Positions 12,462 to 23,180 of a DNA stretch of 64,000 nucleotides are shown one piece after another. Origin of the DNA: Ornithodoros turicata. Lineage: Eukaryota > Arthropoda > Arachnida > Ixodida > Argasidae. The notes under the pieces were generated by a model. It was not told the origin of the DNA. It made no database searches and saw only the letters and a list, made by a program, of their open reading frames with translations. A program made the position numbers and the translations under genes. The number at the start of each line of letters is the position of its first letter. Positions within the stretch are counted from its first letter, which is position 1. The DNA lies in assembly GCF_037126465.1 (NCBI RefSeq), contig NC_088201.1, positions 232,706,258 through 232,770,257 on the forward strand. Direction: 5' to 3'.

Positions 12462-12844
12462 CACTCTAAATCTTTTCACACCTTTAAAGGTGTAACAACG
12501 TGCATGGCGCACGCCTTTTTAGGCGTAATTTTGGTAACATCATAAATGGAGCACGGTTTCGCACAAATTTTCTTTACTCGAGTGTTGTCTGTCCTCCAAA
12601 AATTCAGTCTTGCAACATCTCAACATTGTTCAACAGTATTGTAGACACTTGCGCGTGCTCGATTATCGATAGCGATGCGTATATGCATTAGCTCGTACCT
12701 ACGATATCCAAGACATGATGAAACACTTGATCTTTAGTTATGCTTTCCGAATTTTGTAAAATATCATCCAGGAAATGCAGTGTTACGCAACCAGGTTGAA
12801 TGTTCATGGCGCACACCTTTAAAGGTGTGAAAAAGTTTACAGTG
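12462..12844. mobile_element. TA-flanked MITE, CACT(C/G)TAAA ends
   Basis: Left end CACTCTAAATCTTTTCACAC, right end inverted CACTGTAAACTTTTTCACAC, then CCTTTAAAGGTGT on both sides. TA lies at 12460-12461 and 12845-12846. It is 383 bp with no transposase. Confidence 0.8.
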
Positions 12845-13406
12845 TACAAACTACGGGAACTATCTTAACTTGGATTCAGCGGAATACGTTTGTTTCGGAG
12901 CAGTGTGACTGGGCGCGCCCATGGCACCCCCACACTGCTGTAATGGCTATCGGGTGACGTCAGGCAAGATGTTTCCTCTCAAGGAAGCTGCCATATTGGT
13001 TGTGGCGTATATCACTGGGCGCGGCGATGACGCCCGCACACTGTCGTAATGGCCACCGGGTGACGTGAAGGCAAGACGGTTACTGTTTACGAAATTGCCG
13101 TATAGCAGTGGCTGAAAACAACGACACGTGGCACCAAAGGGTGTGATGGTTCATTCTCGGATTCAATTAAGTATATGTACTAAGTTGTGCGTGTGTTTTC
13201 TGATTGCACATCAAGATCGTCCGACAATAAATCCTTTTAGTTGGGCGGCTACAAGTGTCTCGGTCGAATCTGTTGTGACCTTCCGTCCTGTCGGAACCGT
13301 CAGTTCTGCTGCAGCATTCAGATGTGAACCACACTTTGACCGTGCGAATTCGCCATAAGAAAGTGGAATCTCAATGCTCAATACGACGCAGTCTTCTTGT
13401 TCTCCG
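12845..13406. other. Intergenic with an imperfect direct duplication
   Basis: About 65 bp near 12912-12975 (ACTGGGCGCG...GGGTGACGT) recurs near 13014-13080, 105 bp apart. No gene is seen. Confidence 0.45.
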
Positions 13407-13412
13407 TTTATT
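13407..13412 (-). terminator. Poly(A) signal of gene 1
   Basis: AATAAA on the minus strand, about 127 nt downstream of the gene 1 stop codon. Genes 2 and 3 have a signal at nearly the same distance. Confidence 0.6.
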
Positions 13413-13538
13413 TTATCCAACACACTAGGAATGTACAAGTGGTGATGATGGAATTGACAATGTCCTAAAAAAATGTTGACAAGATCTGATGGTTCTTCAT
13501 CGACACTTTGAACTTTTACGCTTTCTTGACTATATCGT

Positions 13539-16018
13539 TTACCATCCCTTGCCGTAGCCTCCGGCAAGTCCGTAACCTCCTCCGACACCGTAGCCTCCGA
13601 GGCCACCCTTCACACCAGCACCGTATCCTCCGTAGCCAGCACCGGCTCCGTAGCCTCCGTAGCCACCGCCGAGGCCGTACCCTCCGTATCCACCGCCGAG
13701 ACCGAAACCACCAGCACCGCCTCCGAGACCGAATCCACCAGCACCACCTCCGAGACCGAAGCCGCCAGCACCTCCTCCGAGACCGAAGCCTCCGAATCCT
13801 GCAGCTCCGCTTTGAAGAGCGGCAGCTGTACCGAGAGCAGCGCCGGCAGCGAGTCCAGCACCTGCTCCAACTCCAGCAGCTCCGTGCTGGATAAGGACTG
13901 GCGCGACGTTCTCGGTGACGGTGGTCACTGGTGCGGTCAGGTGACTAACAACGGGCTTGGTGACGAAGTGCTGCTTCACCACTGGCTGCTTCACAACACC
14001 GAGGCTAGCAACTGGGTGCTTTACTGGGTGTCCATGGCCAACCCTGCCGCCGTGGACGTGGCCTGGACCGACATGGCCGTGGCCCAGACCGTCGGCGTAG
14101 CCGAGTCCAGCGCCATAACCACCGTAACCTAGACCGGCGCCATAGCCACCGTATCCACCAGCGGCGTAGCCTCCATAGCCGCCGTGTCCACCAGCATGAG
14201 CGCAAGCCACAAGGGCTGCAAGGGCAACGACCTGTAACGACAATATTTGGTGAACGTTGGTGGCTTATCGTACGTACACTTTGATAAGGAACATATAATT
14301 TCCATAAACTTGCACTTGTTGTGCTACATTAAATCGCATGAAAAGCTCTAGGTGACGGCTAATTAACGGTTACACATCGTTGGCGCACTGCAACGAACTT
14401 CTAAAAACACTGATCGTAAATCACGACGTGTATGTTCTTCCTCCTCACGCCATGGTGATGGTTCAACCACGGCTATTTAATCACCTTTCATACCGCGGAA
14501 AAAAAATTAAGACGAAGAGCAGAAGGATGCGCAGCTACGAAGGTAGTAAACAGGAGGATGATAATTTTTTTATAAGCGATATATTTGTGCGAAGCACATA
14601 AAATGCGAAGGGAATATAATAAAGGGGAGACGATATTTTCCGCTTCAATCGCTGTGCACGTCTTCCCATTGAGGACGTGAAATTCAATGTGCTGTGTTAC
14701 GTTATGGCCATTATATCTGATTCAGCAAAGCACATACATAGGACAGAGGCCACAAACAATAGGAAACGACGTACAGTGACCGTTTGTCGTTATCACCCGA
14801 TTTTTTCCCGGATTCAGTTGACGCAATAAGTTCGCCAAGTATTATTTTCGTAGGCCACCGAACGTTCATTTACTGGGTGCTGTTAATGATGGAGTACTTT
14901 ACAGGATATCGCTTATTTGCGTTGCGCGATGTAATAAATACTAAAAGCGTGAAATACAACCACAGACAGCAAATGGAATGTCCCTAATACAATGCGATAC
15001 CAGCGATGGATTTCACGTTTTACAGCAAACAATTAAAATTTCGGCTAATAATTTTTCATTTATCTGCTTGAGGCACGTGCTTCACGAATCTTAATTCTTA
15101 CTACTAATACCGTGGAACCTTAAGAAACCGTAATGGCACTCCGATTACTTATCGCTGTCATTCAATCAGATATCAGCAAGTTATCTGAACCACTCTAAAG
15201 GAATCAGGTGATTGGCTTATCATGTTTTTTTTTCGAGGCTCTATCGTAAAAATCGTACGTTCTCCTAAACCTCCCTACGAATATGACTACAAATACGTAT
15301 TACTAGTAATGCTTCAGTTACAAAGTAGCTATTAGCTACTTGCAGAAATGTAGTGTGCAACTACTAGTTAAACTACTATGTCGAGTAGTTAATTACAGTA
15401 GTTAGGTTACCGCAGGCGCCAACTACTTCAGATTTTGCCGCAAGCTTTATGGCACGACTGTGCTTCCGACTATTACCTTGAGCTACTTGTTTGATGAGAA
15501 CGGAGATGTAGAGCAATTGTGCCGTGCACGTGTACTAAATCTTCACTTTTATCACTGCTTGTGATTCATATTTAGGTGTCCAAGAACGCTATAGAACGGG
15601 GTTGGTGTTGATGGACAACGTTCAGTAGTTATAGATGTAGCTAAACTACATTGGAGTAGTTAAAAAAGTAGTTTTAACTACCTCCCCCGGAAAGTAGTTG
15701 AGCTACTAGTTAAACTACTCCATTGCAAAGTAGTTAGTAATTATAGTTAAACTACTGTAGAATTAGTGGCCATCGCTGGCTACTGGTATTACTAGTATTA
15801 ATGATTACTAGTATTCGTTACTAATGCGCAGAGTCGTTCGAAATAACTATACACACTAAACGTGCGCTTCACAGTCACTACCGACCCTGCCCACTTGTAT
15901 GTCACTATATCAACCTCCGCCGTACGCATGAATAGCTCCCACCCAGGCACAAGGACCGAGGACCGGGCACGAGCCAATGAGACACTCCTCTCGTCCATAT
16001 ACTCACAAATGCGTTCAT
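13539..16018 (-). CDS. Glycine-rich secreted structural (cuticle/cement-like) protein, gene 1
   Basis: Two coding exons: 16007-16018 (M-N-A-F, followed by donor GTGAGT) and 13539-14231 (preceded by acceptor TTACAG; TAA stop at 13539-13541). The intron is phase 0. The product is 234 aa. Residues 1-17 are a signal peptide (MNAFVVALAALVACAHA). Residues 18-65 are Gly/Tyr/His-rich, 66-117 form a Val/Lys linker containing VVKQPVVKQHFVTKPVV, 121-147 are Ala/Gly-rich, 148-185 are GFGLGGGAG repeats, and 186-234 are GYGG repeats ending GYGKGW. Glycine-rich low-complexity proteins of this shape are extracellular structural proteins in arthropod cuticle or tick cement. No Rebers-Riddiford chitin-binding consensus is visible, so chitin binding is not claimed. 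An in-frame open stretch continues upstream of exon 2, but it is intron. The same microexon in genes 2 and 3 fixes the true start. The intron contains a hAT remnant at 15319-15778. Cuticle versus cement cannot be decided from sequence. Confidence 0.88.
15319..15778 (-). mobile_element. Truncated hAT-type element inside the gene 1 intron
   Basis: Inverted relative of 3217-3860, with the same interior (TGATGAGAACGGAG, GTGTCCAAGAACG) and the same AGTAGTT motifs. One terminus is present (CCATCGCTG at 15770-15778). The other roughly 80 bp are missing. It accounts for part of the extra intron length of gene 1. Confidence 0.75.
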
Positions 16019-16050
16019 GGTATACTTGTGCTTGTGCAGTGCTCAGAGGA

Positions 16051-16087
16051 TCTGATGGCTGACAGCGGAGCAGGGTTTGCTTTTATA
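16051..16087 (-). promoter_or_regulatory. Core promoter of gene 1 (TATA box and initiator-like site)
   Basis: TATAAAAG reads on the minus strand at 16080-16087, 62 bp upstream of the ATG. An initiator-like TCAGA lies at 16051-16055, with its A at 16053, 34 nt from the first T of the TATA box. A CCAAT-type motif (plus-strand gaccaatagg) lies about 100 bp further upstream near 16190. The layout matches genes 2 and 3. Confidence 0.7.
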
Positions 16088-16213
16088 CGGGTTTGAAAGG
16101 AGGAAACCGCAATGGGAGGAAGCCACTATCGGGGGAAACAATCGGGCACTGCAGGAAGGCGTCAGGAATAGAAGAGCAAGGAGCTGCAGACCAATAGGAA
16201 CCGGTCCCCCCGC

Positions 16214-17894
16214 AATCAGTCACGTAAGAGGTTTAGGTGAAACTTTTTTTTTGTTTTTGTTAAATCGGGCTTCTATCTCTATTTATTTACTCTTTAAGTC
16301 TAGGTTTAACATGAGCTGAAGACTCACGATTTTTTTTTATTTCGTCGCAGCGCCGCGAAGCAACTGTTGCCATGAGCGGCGTACAGATGTGGACAGACTC
16401 CCACAATCAGTCACGTAAGAGGTTTAGGTGAAACTTTTTTTTTTGTTAAATCGGGCTTCTATCTCTATTTATTTACTCTTTAAGTCTAGGTTTAACATGA
16501 GCTAAAGACTCATGATTTTTTTTATTTCTTCGCAGCGCCGCGAAGCAACTGTTGCCATGAGCGGCGTACAGATGTGGACAGACTCCCACAATCAGTCACG
16601 TAAGAGGTTTAGGTGAAACTTTTTTTTTTGTTGTTGTTAAATCGGGCTTCTATCTCTATTTATTTACTCTTTAAGTCCAGGTTTAACATGAGCTGAAGAC
16701 TCATGATTTTTTTTTATTTCGTCGCAGCGCCGCGAAGCAACTGTTGCCATGAGCGGCGTACAGATGTGGACAGACTCCCACAATCAGTCACGTAAGAGGT
16801 TTAGGTGAAACTTTTTTTTGTTAAATCGGGCTTCTATCTCTATTTATTTACTCTTTAAGTCTAGGTTTAACATGAGCTGAAGACTCATGATTTTTTTTTA
16901 TTTCGTCGTAGCGCCGCGAAGCAACTGTTGCCATGAGCGGCGTACAGATGTGGACAGACTCCCACAATCAGTCACGTAAGAGGTTTAGGTGAAACTTTTT
17001 TTTTTGTTAAATCGGGCTTCTATCTCTATTTATTTACTCTTTAAGTCTAAGTTAAACATGAGCTGAAGACTCATGATTTTTTTTTATTTCGTCGCAGCGC
17101 CGCGAAGCAACTGTTGCCATGAGCGGCGTACAGATGTGGACAGACTCCCACAATCAGTCACGTAAGAGGTTTAGGTGAAACTTTTTTTTTGTTAAATCGG
17201 GCTTCTATCTCTATTTATTTACTCTTTAAGTCTAGGTTTAACATGAGCTAAAGACTCATAATTTTTTTTATTTCGTCGCAGCGCCACGAAGCAAGTGTTG
17301 CCATGAGCGGCGTACAGATGTGGACAGACTCCCACAATCAGTCACGTAAGAGGTTTAGGTGAAACTTTTTTGTGTTGTTGTTAAATCGGGCTTCTATCTC
17401 TATTTATTTGCTCTTTAAGTCTAGGTTTAACATGAGCTGAAGACTCATGATTTTTTTTTTATTTCGTCGCAGCGCCGCGAAGCAACTGTTGCCATGAGCT
17501 GCGTACAGATGTGGACAGACTCCCACAATCAGTCACGTAAGAGGTTTAGGTGAAACTTTTTTTTTTGTTAAATCGGGCTTCTATCTCTATTTATTTACTC
17601 TTTAAGTCTAGGTTTAACATGAGCTGAAGACTCATGATTTTTTTTATTTCGTCACAGCGCCGCGAAGCAACTGTTGCCATGAGCGGCGTACAGATGTGGA
17701 CAGACTCCCACAATCAGTCACGTAAGAGGTTTAGGTGAAACTTTTTTTTTTTTTGTTAAATCGGGCTTCTATCTCTATTTATTTACTCTTTAAGTCCAGG
17801 TTTAACATGAGATGAAGACTCATGATTTTTTTTTATTTCGTCGCAGCGCCGCGAAGCAACTGTTGCCATGAGCGGCGTACAGATGTGGACAGGT
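16214..17894. repeat. 184-192-bp satellite, nine tandem units, containing a SINE tail
   Basis: Units begin AATCAGTCACGTAAGAGG at 16214, 16405, 16590, 16782, 16966, 17152, 17336, 17527 and 17712. Length varies mainly in T runs. Each unit has a unique-DNA half followed by the minus-strand 3' tail of the SINE (GCGCCGCGAAGCAACTG...ATGAGCGGCG). The last unit runs directly into the full SINE fragment at 17828-18018. The array starts about 130 bp upstream of the gene 1 TATA box. Confidence 0.95.
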
Positions 17895-18018
17895 GGAAAG
17901 AGGACAGCAGTAAGGAGTGGGTGGTTAGTATGCGGCCTGGACCAACTTCAGGGGCAACTGTGTCGACATTCGCCTGGAAAGTATTCGGAAAATCGAGGGA
18001 AAACCTCAGACAGCACAG
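17828..18018 (-). mobile_element. 5'-truncated SINE with 12-bp TSD
   Basis: A minus-strand SINE (CTGTGCTGTCTGAGGTTTTC start, GTCGACACAGTTGCCCCTGA core, CCGCTCATGGCAACAG tail, A-rich end). It is flanked by perfect 12-bp AGACTCATGATT duplications (17816-17827 and 18019-18030). The tRNA-like head is missing, as in LINE-mobilised 5' truncation. This insertion seeded the adjacent satellite. Confidence 0.88.
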
Positions 18019-18030
18019 AGACTCATGATT

Positions 18031-18677
18031 AAAGCCCGGATAAATATGCACTAAATACTCCCGAAATATGCATGCAACAACAGACTGATAATTTTAAAAA
18101 TATGCTGTAAAATTCCTTATTCTATGCAATGTTTTCATCGTTCTTGGTGCAAAAGCCAAACACATAATCCCTATTTCTTAGTATTTTATCAGGGATCAGC
18201 AATTTTCTCACGCACTCGCACACCCCTTAACACCCCGCAAACTTTGCTCGGCACCCCCCCCCCTCCCCCCACCCCCGGAGGTGAGATGTCCTTTTGACCC
18301 TCAGAAATGTGCTCTTTCTTCCTGTCTTTTCTTCGTCCAATGATTATGCACACACGTTGCCTTCTTTTGCGTGTAAGAGTTATGGGTCTTGTTTCTTCAC
18401 CTGTCTCTTAAGTTCATCTAACAAAACAATTCAATTCAATTTAACTATATTGCAATGCAAGTCTAAGAGTTACATAGGGGTGGCCAAAAAAACAGCATCA
18501 TGCTGTTTGACGAGGGCGCATCCCCCTGATTCAGTGCAGCAACAGCAAGCAATATATAGTAATTCCGATCGTCAATCTTAAGCGTAAAAAAAAAAATACT
18601 ACAATGAAACAAGGAAACGGGATAAATATATATATATACATTACAGAAAATTAGACATCATCATAGACAAAAAAAAA
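18031..18677. other. Intergenic, no gene recognised
   Basis: C-rich run near 18254-18275 and a short (TA)n near 18627. No coding sequence recognised. Confidence 0.4.
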
Positions 18678-19466
18678 GAGACTGACACCAACCTTTGGGG
18701 CTCGGCGCGCCCGGGTCAAAAGAGCGAAGAGGCACCAACCCCAAAAATGCATCTTGCAATTTGTAAAATATGTATCCGCCCACCATACTCATTATCACAG
18801 TAGAAGGTGAGGCGAAGAAACATAGAAAATGACACAACACATAGCCTGAATTTCGCCCAAAGCAATCAGATCAATGGAAAGAAGCAGTCGAAAAGGCACC
18901 AGCAGCTTCCAGTCTCCGGAACGCACATCCGTTGGGAGCGGGTTCAACTCCTGCTGCTCCATTTCATTGACCATATTCATTATATTGCGTGCATTTCGGG
19001 TCAAACGCCGAGGATCGAGGATTCAATGCATATTGTTCCTTTTGCACTCAGTTTTCAAAGGCGTAATGCCTTCTGTTGTGCACATGTTCACTGTTTACGT
19101 TCTCTCTGTTTTTTTTCTCCTTTTTTTTTTCTTCTGTTCTTCCTTCCTCTTATTTCTATACCAGTTCTGCATACATCATAGGATCCCGCCAGAGTGTGTG
19201 ATTCTTCAGATTTAGTTTTGTGTTCTTCATTTTTCTTTTGTTTTGCTTTCCTTCTTTTCGTTTTCTTTTTTCTTTGCCTTTTTTATCTTCCCCCTTTCAC
19301 TTTCTTTTGAATAACAAGCCGACATCCATCTGGCTTACCTCTCCTTTCTTTTTTTTTTCTTAATAAGCAATTCCCCCCCCCTCTCCGCTAGAGTACTTAG
19401 TTCAGGTTGCGCCCTTGCCCCCCCCCCCCCCCCCCGGGAAAGTGAAAACCCTCCGCCTCTGCTGAC
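18678..19466 (+). repeat. About 790-bp dispersed repeat with LINE-type tail (plus copy)
   Basis: Inverted copy at 51717-52543. Begins AGACTGACACCAACCTTTGG and passes through AGGCACCAACCCCAAAAATG and GGAGCGGGTTCAACTCC. It then has the LINE tail motif GAATAACAAGCCGAC with AATAAG and a C run (19373-19381), then a second C run (about 19418-19435) before GGGAAAGTGAAAACCCTCC. It is probably the 3' part of a retrotransposon. Confidence 0.7.
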
Positions 19467-19469
19467 GTG

Positions 19470-19990
19470 TTTTGCTAGCTATTTGACGTTGCAGATTACA
19501 TATTAACGTATTATTATATTTTACAGCCCTAAGGTGTGTTTTTAAAAGGAGAAAATCGTAAATATTTTGTACCTTCATTATTTTTAGGCGATCAAAAATA
19601 TTTGCTGTGTGACGATCGAAAGGAACGCCTGCAATCAATCTTACTGCCCTTTTTTTGTAATATATAAAGTTTAAGTCTTAGATGGTAATAGGTAATAGGC
19701 TTAATAGGTGAGGTGAGACCGTATTAATGTATTGTAAAGAGTAACCTTTACGAAGTTCGGGAGTGTGTAACGGTAAGTAGACAGGATGCCAATGACTTTC
19801 GCAATTTTGTTTTGAAGATACGCCAAGTGACAATCCCAAGTCAGATTATCTGAAAATAGTACCCCTAGGGTTTTAATCGATCTTACAATTTCAATAAACC
19901 GGTTACCTAACATAATGTTGAAGGGAATGGATACAGATTTATTACGTGTCCTATATGGAGATATTTACCGAACTTTCGAGTTTCTTAGAG
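19470..19990 (-). pseudogene. LINE reverse transcriptase C-terminal fragment
   Basis: The minus strand encodes SIKTLGVLFSDNLTWDCHL near 19850 and, after a break near 19640-19700, KKRAVRLIAGVPFDR followed by ANIFDRLKIMKVQNIYDFLL. These are the thumb region and following segment of non-LTR reverse transcriptases (the 'KxLGVxxDxxLxWxxH' and 'RAxRxIxG' patterns). It is frameshifted and 5'-truncated, with no catalytic FADD box in the window. Confidence 0.7.
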
Positions 19991-20344
19991 TGAACAAGTC
20001 AAGTCATTGTGTCACCAGCCTCATATTCAAAATACAACAAACTGCGCAATCAAGCCGTTAGTAAAAGATTGACGCTTACGGGCCACTGTTTTTTTTTTGT
20101 TTGTTTTTTGCGAAATCGGGTGGTATTGGCACGGTGTGGCAAAACAAAAAGAAAATGAGGGGGGAGAAAGGACGAACAAAAAGAGACTGGTGTGTTACAG
20201 AAATAGAACTGTGCAAGTGTACGTGTGCATGCTTGATCAAACTCTGGAAAGTGTTGATTAATGCACCATTAAGTCGCCGTCATTGGTTGACATATTAGTC
20301 GCAGCACGTGTCATTACGCCACCTCCGTTTGGTCTTCACCGACA

Positions 20345-21160
20345 GCTGTGACCTTTTTTTTCTCTTCATAACAATACCAGGTGCGTTGCACCGAGGGCTA
20401 GGATGACCATTTCTATGCACCTGCTTTCAGAAGGGTGTCTATTGCCATCTTCGACTGTCTATACCGTGTGTTTCCTGCGAAACGTGCCCATACCACGGCT
20501 GCCTTGAGTCTCAGCATCCCGCTTTCAATGTCTGCCTGCCTGCTCCAAATACGTCGCTTGCGCTCTCGCTGTGTCCAAGATTTCACAGAACGTGCCATCT
20601 CGCCCAATACATTTCTGCACTACATCGACCCAAAAATGCAATACGTCCCTCCCCCAAACATCACGAGGAGGGAGGCGTCCGTTATCCACCGTCTTCGGTT
20701 AAGCGTGGCTCGAACGCCAACACCGCTCTTCCAACTCAACACGCTTGACACCCCTACATGTGCAGCCTGCTCTACCGAGGGCAACACTTCCCACCTACTC
20801 CACCACTGTCGCCTGTTCGCCGCTCCCCGTGCCACTCTGATGGAGCGGCTAGCTGCCCTAGGGCTCAGGGAGGTCACGCTGGCAACGCTACTGGGCCCTC
20901 TGCAACGCCCCATTCAGTGGCGCGTCGGAAGGGAACTCGTACGCTTCCTTACCGACACAGGGCTCGCGCTGAGCCTGTGACTGCGCCTCTTCTTTCGCTC
21001 TTTCCGATTTGTCTTTCTTTTTTCTTCTTTCTCTTTATTTTTCCTTTTCTCCCTTTTCCTTTTTGTAAGCGGGAATAGCAAGTCGGCTGCTGGAGCCAGG
21101 CTAACCTTTCCCCTCTTTCGTGTTTTTTGTTTTGCAATAAACCTATATTCCCCCCCCCCC
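20345..21160 (+). pseudogene. LINE ORF2 C-terminus and 3' UTR ending in poly-C
   Basis: The open frame (20435-20980, extending slightly upstream) carries REASVIHRLRLSVARTPTPL, then a CAAC...H...C zinc-finger-like block (C-x2-C-x7-H-x4-C: CAACSTEGNTSHLLHHC). It ends LLGPLQRPIQW...VRFLTDTGLALSL. This is typical of the region after the RNase H domain in I/R1-type LINEs. The 3' UTR has GGAATAGCAAGTCGGC, AATAAA (21136-21141) and C11 (21150-21160). No reverse transcriptase domain is present. Confidence 0.75.
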
Positions 21161-21494
21161 GGGTGTTTCAGTTAAATCCCCGCGCTAAATAATTCGCGGA
21201 CGGGTGCACCAATAGACGAACTTTCTTTTTTTACAAGTATCTGCCCGATACCACCTACACGATGCGCACCGTGTGAATGAGCGGGAGGCGCTCATTATTT
21301 AAATAAAAATTCAAATTAGTTTCGTAAAAAAAAACGTAACTTCTAAAGCAGGGTGCTGTCGGCATTAAAATGGGTACTACCCCTTTTGGGACCTTCAGTG
21401 GACACCTTTTAGAGAAAAATCTTCCACCGAAGCGGGTGATTTCTTGCAGTAATTAATTGGTTTCGGTTTACGTATTTTTGTTGCGGCTTGCCGC
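21161..21494. other. Half of a decayed foldback element; no gene
   Basis: GGGTGTTTCAGTTAAATCCC at 21161 is the kind of end seen on TA-flanked MITEs, but no matching right end was found. Confidence 0.35.
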
Positions 21495-22880
21495 GGCGAA
21501 CAACAACTTTATTTTGGCTTTGAAGAGTGGGGAGGTTCATCGCCACAGGCGATACTCTACCCCATTGCTGGTTGCGATGGGGGGAATAAAATAATGAGCC
21601 CCTTCACAATAACGATCGAAGTCCGATGGTGTTCAGAAATCTCAGAAGAGCTTTGAGCGCAGATCGTTGTTGGGCTGGATTGTGCCAGGCACCAAGCAAT
21701 TTCGATAGGGAGAAGGGGCGAGAGTCCAGCTGACCACACACTAAACTGTTTTACACCTATGTTAGTGTAAGAGGGGTGTATTTTGCAATACACACCCAGA
21801 TCACACTCATATTACGCCTCTTCGAGGCTGACACTCTCACAGATGGGTGTGAATTGGGTGCACATCTACATTGGTGCGTTAAGGGTGTGCTAAGTGTGTA
21901 ATAAGGGTGGAATGGTTTAAGGGTGTTTTGCCTCATTGTAAAATGTTTAACATTGTCATGGAATATGAATGGCGTGTACACTGAGCCTTAATTCCCCTCA
22001 TACCAAAACAAGTAAAAAACACAGGCGTTATCGTGAAGGTGAGTTGATACACCAAGCAATTCCTCAATTCAGTGCTTTCCTTGTTATATAATCAAATTAA
22101 ACTTAGACACCTCACCCTTGGTTTTGACTGGAATGCGAGCAGGGCAATCAAATTTGCAGACTCTCCCAAGACAGGCAATGTATGTAGTATATGTTTTACT
22201 CTTAGAAAGGAAATGCCTTTCTGAGTGTGCTTTTGGTTCGTCATTCCATTTATGTGATGTTTCAAATTCATCTCTAAATTTAAGCGTCTATATCCTTATC
22301 CCTATGTGAGACCCGCTATTGCTACAATATGGCACCAGTTCGTAATTGCTATATTGAGAGGACACAATGCATTACATGTTCATGTTATGCATTTACTTTG
22401 GCTGATGTGCATGATACACTCACTGTGGAAACAAAGCTGCACACGTCACGCCACACCAAAAATTGAATCAGTTTCAGTTATAGGGTATCGCCCAATTACC
22501 AGTATAGATCAACAAACCGGACAACCGCTAAGCAGACGTTACATCCTTTCATAGGTGTGTATGTGGGTGTGTTGTGAAATACACCCTGAGAGGCCGGTGT
22601 ATTCTATTACACCTACATACTTTTACACTCAAAAGGGTGTGAGTTATGGTACACCTAGCTTACACTCAAAATGGTGTAAACAAGTTTAGTGTGCAAGATA
22701 CTCGGAGAGTGTGGTTCGGGAAGGTTGGTAGTGGGAGCAATCAAGAAGAATATGCTCCAGATCCTCTAGAGCAGCACAGTGGCAGCAGGTGGGAGAGTCA
22801 ACTTGTCTCAAGCGGTGACGCCACTCCGAAACAGGAACAACATTCGATTCCACCAGAATTTTCGCGAAAGAGGACCTAAC
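21495..22880 (-). pseudogene. LINE ORF2 C-terminus, interrupted by a MITE
   Basis: The upstream part (22696-22870) reads VSEWRHRLRQVDSPTCCHC, AALEDLEHILLDC, SHYQPSRTTLSEYL, a C-x2-C...H..C block. After the MITE, the frame continues (21736-21606) LDSRPFSLSKLLGAWHNPAQ through LLRFLNTIGLRSLL to a TGA at 21606-21608. A 3' UTR follows, ending AAAATAAAGTTGTTGTT near 21500. Removing the MITE and one copy of its TG duplication rejoins the frame exactly. Confidence 0.8.
21737..22693. mobile_element. MITE (CACACTAAACT ends) inserted in a LINE
   Basis: 957 bp. Terminal inverted repeats CACACTAAACT, then TTTACACC-type repeats and several TGTAAGAGGGGTGTA-like motifs near both ends. The 2-bp duplication is CA on the plus strand (21735-21736, 22694-22695). 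The interior has no transposase. Confidence 0.82.
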
Positions 22881-23074
22881 GCTGTCCCGAAAACACCAAA
22901 ACCATCCATGAAAAAAAAGAAGAAGAAAGGAACGAAGAAGTAAGTTCTCGCGCCTAAACATAGTGCAAAATATGCACTTTTCACACGTTTTGATGTGAAC
23001 TATAACAACGTGCAAAACATGCATTTATATGCGGCAAACAACACTTCTGATCTGTCCCAGAGCAAGACCAAAAG

Positions 23075-23180
23075 TATAACAACAACAACAACTTGATTTT
23101 AAGATGATGAGTGGGGATTTTCATCTCCAGAGGTGGTACTCGACCCCATTGCTGGTGGTGATCTGGGGAATGATATTGAT
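23075..23180 (-). mobile_element. LINE 3' terminus with (GTT)n end
   Basis: On the minus strand it aligns with the 3' UTR at 21500-21600 (CCAGCAATGGGGTCGAGTA, CCCCACTC) and ends TTGTTGTTGTTGTTATAC. Confidence 0.6.

Noticed and set aside
13508..14205. Arg-rich and Ser/Gly-rich long frames opposite or shifted to gene 1
   Set aside because: They are shadows of Gly-rich codon repeats (GGN/GTA/TCC). The same happens at genes 2 and 3 (34080-34484, 56829-57565).
14232..14243. In-frame M-S-L-Q start directly upstream of gene 1 exon 2
   Set aside because: The codon is TTG and the bases are a 3' splice site (TTACAG). The conserved M-N-A-F microexon upstream, present in all three genes, is the real start.
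16214..17894. Regular array that could be mistaken for a CRISPR locus
   Set aside because: Units of 184-192 bp without spacers, in a eukaryotic context and derived from a SINE tail.
19402..19466. Gly-rich C-terminus on the LINE fragment frame (GGGGGG)
   Set aside because: It is translation of the C homopolymer of the neighbouring dispersed repeat, not part of the LINE protein.
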